From positions 1 to 6,720 of the forward strand of contig JAEDGK010000107.1 in NCBI GenBank assembly GCA_016297555.1: a DNA stretch of 6,720 nucleotides, read 5' to 3'. Position 1 is the first letter of the stretch. Every line of letters starts with the position of its first letter. Shown one piece after another: positions 5,162-6,720 of this stretch. The position numbers were made by a program, and so were the translations under genes. The notes beneath the pieces are model-generated. The model was not told where the DNA came from and searched no databases. It was given only the letters and a program-made list of their open reading frames with translations. The stretch is from Clostridiaceae bacterium (GTDB taxonomy: Bacteria > Bacillota > Clostridia > Oscillospirales > Acutalibacteraceae).

Positions 5162-6003
5162 TGAGAGAGAATCATATTTCGTCCAAAACGCTTAAAATAA
5201 TTATTGCCGCCGTTATTGCCGCCATAATTTTCAGCCTTGCGATTCCGGCGTTTGCCGCCGCGGCTCAGTCGGCGCAGAGCGATTCGGGATTTTTTGCGCC
5301 GCTTATTGAGTGGCTTAACGGCTTTAAGAGCGATTTTTATAAGGTTCTTATCAAGGATAACAATTACAGGCACATTACCGACGGCTTGTGGGTAACTATT
5401 GAGATAACCTTTTTCGCTTTGCTTATCGGACTTGCGCTCGGATTTCTGGTTGCCATTGTCAGGTCAACTCACGATAAAACGGGCAAGCTGAAATTTGCAA
5501 ATGCGCTCTGCAAGCTTTATCTGACGGTTGTCAGAGGAACGCCCGTAATCGTTCAGCTTTTGATAATTTATTATTTGTGGCTCGGCAAAGCCGGCGTTCA
5601 CGAAAACACAACCGCCATAATCGCTTTCGGAATCAACTCGGGCGCATATGTTGCGGAAATAGTCCGCTCGGGCATAATGTCAATCGATAACGGGCAGTTT
5701 GAGGCAGGCAGAAGCCTCGGCTTCTCTTATTTCAGAACGATGATTTACATAATTATGCCTCAGGCATTCAAAAATGTTTTGCCTGCGCTTGCAAATGAAT
5801 TCATTGTTTTGCTCAAAGAAACATCGGTTGCAAGCTTCATTGCCGTTAAGGATATGATGAAGGGAGCCAACGCTCTTGTCGGCTTTACCTATAATATGAA
5901 TATTCCTTATCTGACGGTTGCTCTGATTTATCTTATCCTTGTTCTCGGGCTTCAGAAGCTCGTCGGCTTGCTCGAAAGGAGGCTGCGCAGCAGTGACCAC
6001 TGA
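5161..6003 (+). CDS. Polar amino-acid ABC transporter permease (HisM/GlnP type)
   Basis: A 280-residue inner-membrane permease of the polar amino-acid uptake family. It is expected to work as a homodimer, since only one permease gene is present. Landmarks are ITDGLWVTIEITFFALLIG (first core membrane helix), VVRGTPVIVQL (123-133, a strong family signature), INSGAYVAEIVRSGI, and the EAA loop that docks the ATPase, beginning EAGRSLGFSYFR (181-192) and ending IIMPQA. About five core membrane segments are visible. There is an additional N-terminal hydrophobic segment, residues 11-31, ending AFA-AA, that looks like a cleavable signal peptide, followed by a polar stretch (about residues 36-75) before the core. 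That is not usual for plain permeases of this family. The gene lies 91 bp after the binding-protein gene, beyond a GC hairpin, and overlaps the ATPase gene by 11 nt. Confidence 0.93.
   Translation: MRENHISSKTLKIIIAAVIAAIIFSLAIPAFAAAAQSAQSDSGFFAPLIEWLNGFKSDFYKVLIKDNNYRHITDGLWVTIEITFFALLIGLALGFLVAIVRSTHDKTGKLKFANALCKLYLTVVRGTPVIVQLLIIYYLWLGKAGVHENTTAIIAFGINSGAYVAEIVRSGIMSIDNGQFEAGRSLGFSYFRTMIYIIMPQAFKNVLPALANEFIVLLKETSVASFIAVKDMMKGANALVGFTYNMNIPYLTVALIYLILVLGLQKLVGLLERRLRSSDH
5975..5982 (+). promoter_or_regulatory. Strong ribosome binding site for the ATPase inside the permease gene
   Basis: AAAGGAGG, a near-perfect Shine-Dalgarno sequence, lies ten bases before the GTG at 5993 and within the last codons of the permease. 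No in-frame ATG occurs until 6245-6247, which would remove the Walker A motif, so this GTG is the start. Confidence 0.85.
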
Positions 6004-6720
6004 TAACAATGTTCTTATCAAAGTTACCGATTTAAAAAAGAATTTCGGCTCGCTCGAGGTTCTCAAAGGCATTAATACCGAGATAAAAAAAGGCGAGGTC
6101 GTTGTGGTTATCGGTCCCTCAGGCTCGGGAAAATCAACATTCCTGCGCTGCCTTAACAGGCTCGAGGAGCCGACAGGCGGCAAAATTGAGCTTGACGGCG
6201 TTGACATAACCGCAAAGCATGTAAACATCAATAAGCACCGCGAAAAAATGGGTATGGTTTTCCAGCAGTTCAATCTTTTCAATAACCACACCATTCTTAA
6301 AAACATAACGCTTGCTCCCGTAAAGCTCGGAATTATGAAAAAGGACGAGGCGGAGGAAAAGGCAATGGCTCTGCTTAAAAGAGTAGGGCTTGCCGATAAG
6401 GCAAAGGCTTATCCGTCGCAGCTTTCGGGCGGTCAGAAGCAGAGAGTTGCGATAGTCCGCGCTCTTGCAATGAATCCCGAGGTTATGCTTTTTGACGAGC
6501 CCACCTCTGCGCTTGACCCCGAAATGGTCGGCGAGGTGCTCGATGTTATGAAAGAGCTTGCCCTTTCGGGAATGACTATGGTTGTTGTTACCCATGAAAT
6601 GGGCTTTGCAAAAGAGGTCGGTTCAAGAGTTGTCTTTATGGACGGCGGAGTTATTATGGAGGAAAACACTCCCGATGAGTTCTTTTCCAATCCTCAAAAC
6701 CCGCGTCTTAAAGATTTTCT
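5993..6720 (+). CDS. Polar amino-acid ABC transporter ATP-binding protein, 3' end cut by window edge
   Basis: A 242-residue visible portion of an ABC ATPase of the HisP/GlnQ type that powers amino-acid import with the preceding permease. The reading frame is open to the right edge, so no stop is seen. All nucleotide-binding motifs are present: Walker A GPSGSGKST (41-49, Lys47), Q-loop VFQQFNLF (89-96), the ABC signature LSGGQKQR (144-151), Walker B VMLFDEP (164-170) with catalytic Glu169, D-loop SALD (172-175), and the switch His201 in VVTHEM. Family members are about 240-255 residues and end in a short tail after the PxxxRxxxFL region, visible here as NPRLKDFL, so only a few codons should be missing. 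The GTG start overlaps the permease stop by 11 nt, implying translational coupling. Confidence 0.95.
   Translation, partial: MTTDNNVLIKVTDLKKNFGSLEVLKGINTEIKKGEVVVVIGPSGSGKSTFLRCLNRLEEPTGGKIELDGVDITAKHVNINKHREKMGMVFQQFNLFNNHTILKNITLAPVKLGIMKKDEAEEKAMALLKRVGLADKAKAYPSQLSGGQKQRVAIVRALAMNPEVMLFDEPTSALDPEMVGEVLDVMKELALSGMTMVVVTHEMGFAKEVGSRVVFMDGGVIMEENTPDEFFSNPQNPRLKDF

Noticed and set aside
5041..5373. A 110-codon minus-strand frame with basic residues
   Set aside because: It crosses the GC hairpin and the start of the permease in antisense, with no homology that I recognise.
5680..6306. A 208-codon open frame on the minus strand
   Set aside because: It lies antisense across the permease end and the ATPase start, both with complete family motifs; the translation has no recognisable domain and no ribosome binding site supports it.

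Overview
The window looks like chromosomal DNA from a Gram-positive, low-to-moderate-GC anaerobe, most plausibly a gut or rumen Clostridia member of the Ruminococcaceae/Oscillospiraceae type. This is inferred from strong GGAGG ribosome binding sites, TATAAT-type promoters, lipoproteins with Thr/Ala/Ser-rich linkers directly after the lipobox, GTG starts, and a plant-polysaccharide-type glycosidase. No rRNA or other taxonomic marker is present, so the assignment is tentative.

Layout. (1) Positions 12-989, minus strand: a lipoprotein with a roughly 100-residue Thr/Glu/Ala/Pro-rich tether and an unrecognised C-terminal domain. (2) Positions 990-1235: a divergent control region with a clear minus-strand promoter, two candidate plus-strand promoters, and a nested inverted repeat just before the first plus-strand gene. 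(3) Positions 1236-4143, plus strand: a probable three-gene operon of an HD-domain phosphohydrolase, a GH30-family glycoside hydrolase and an RluA-family pseudouridine synthase, with gaps of 17 and 53 bp. The three have no obvious common pathway. (4) Positions 4199-6720, plus strand: a polar amino-acid ABC transporter in the order binding lipoprotein, permease, ATPase. It has its own promoter. A strong GC hairpin lies after the binding-protein gene, and the permease and ATPase genes overlap by 11 nt. The ATPase gene runs off the right edge only a few codons short of a typical end.

The transporter genes form a complete uptake system: a lipid-anchored receptor captures an amino acid outside, and a homodimeric permease driven by an ATPase dimer imports it. 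The intergenic hairpin probably keeps receptor expression above that of the membrane parts. Nothing here is clearly a new multi-gene system. The points most worth checking are the structured leader before the HD gene, the signal-peptide-like N-terminus and folded ribosome-binding spacer of the permease, the uncertain export of the GH30 enzyme, and the unknown domain of the Thr-rich lipoprotein. There are no RNA genes, mobile elements or CRISPR arrays that I can support.
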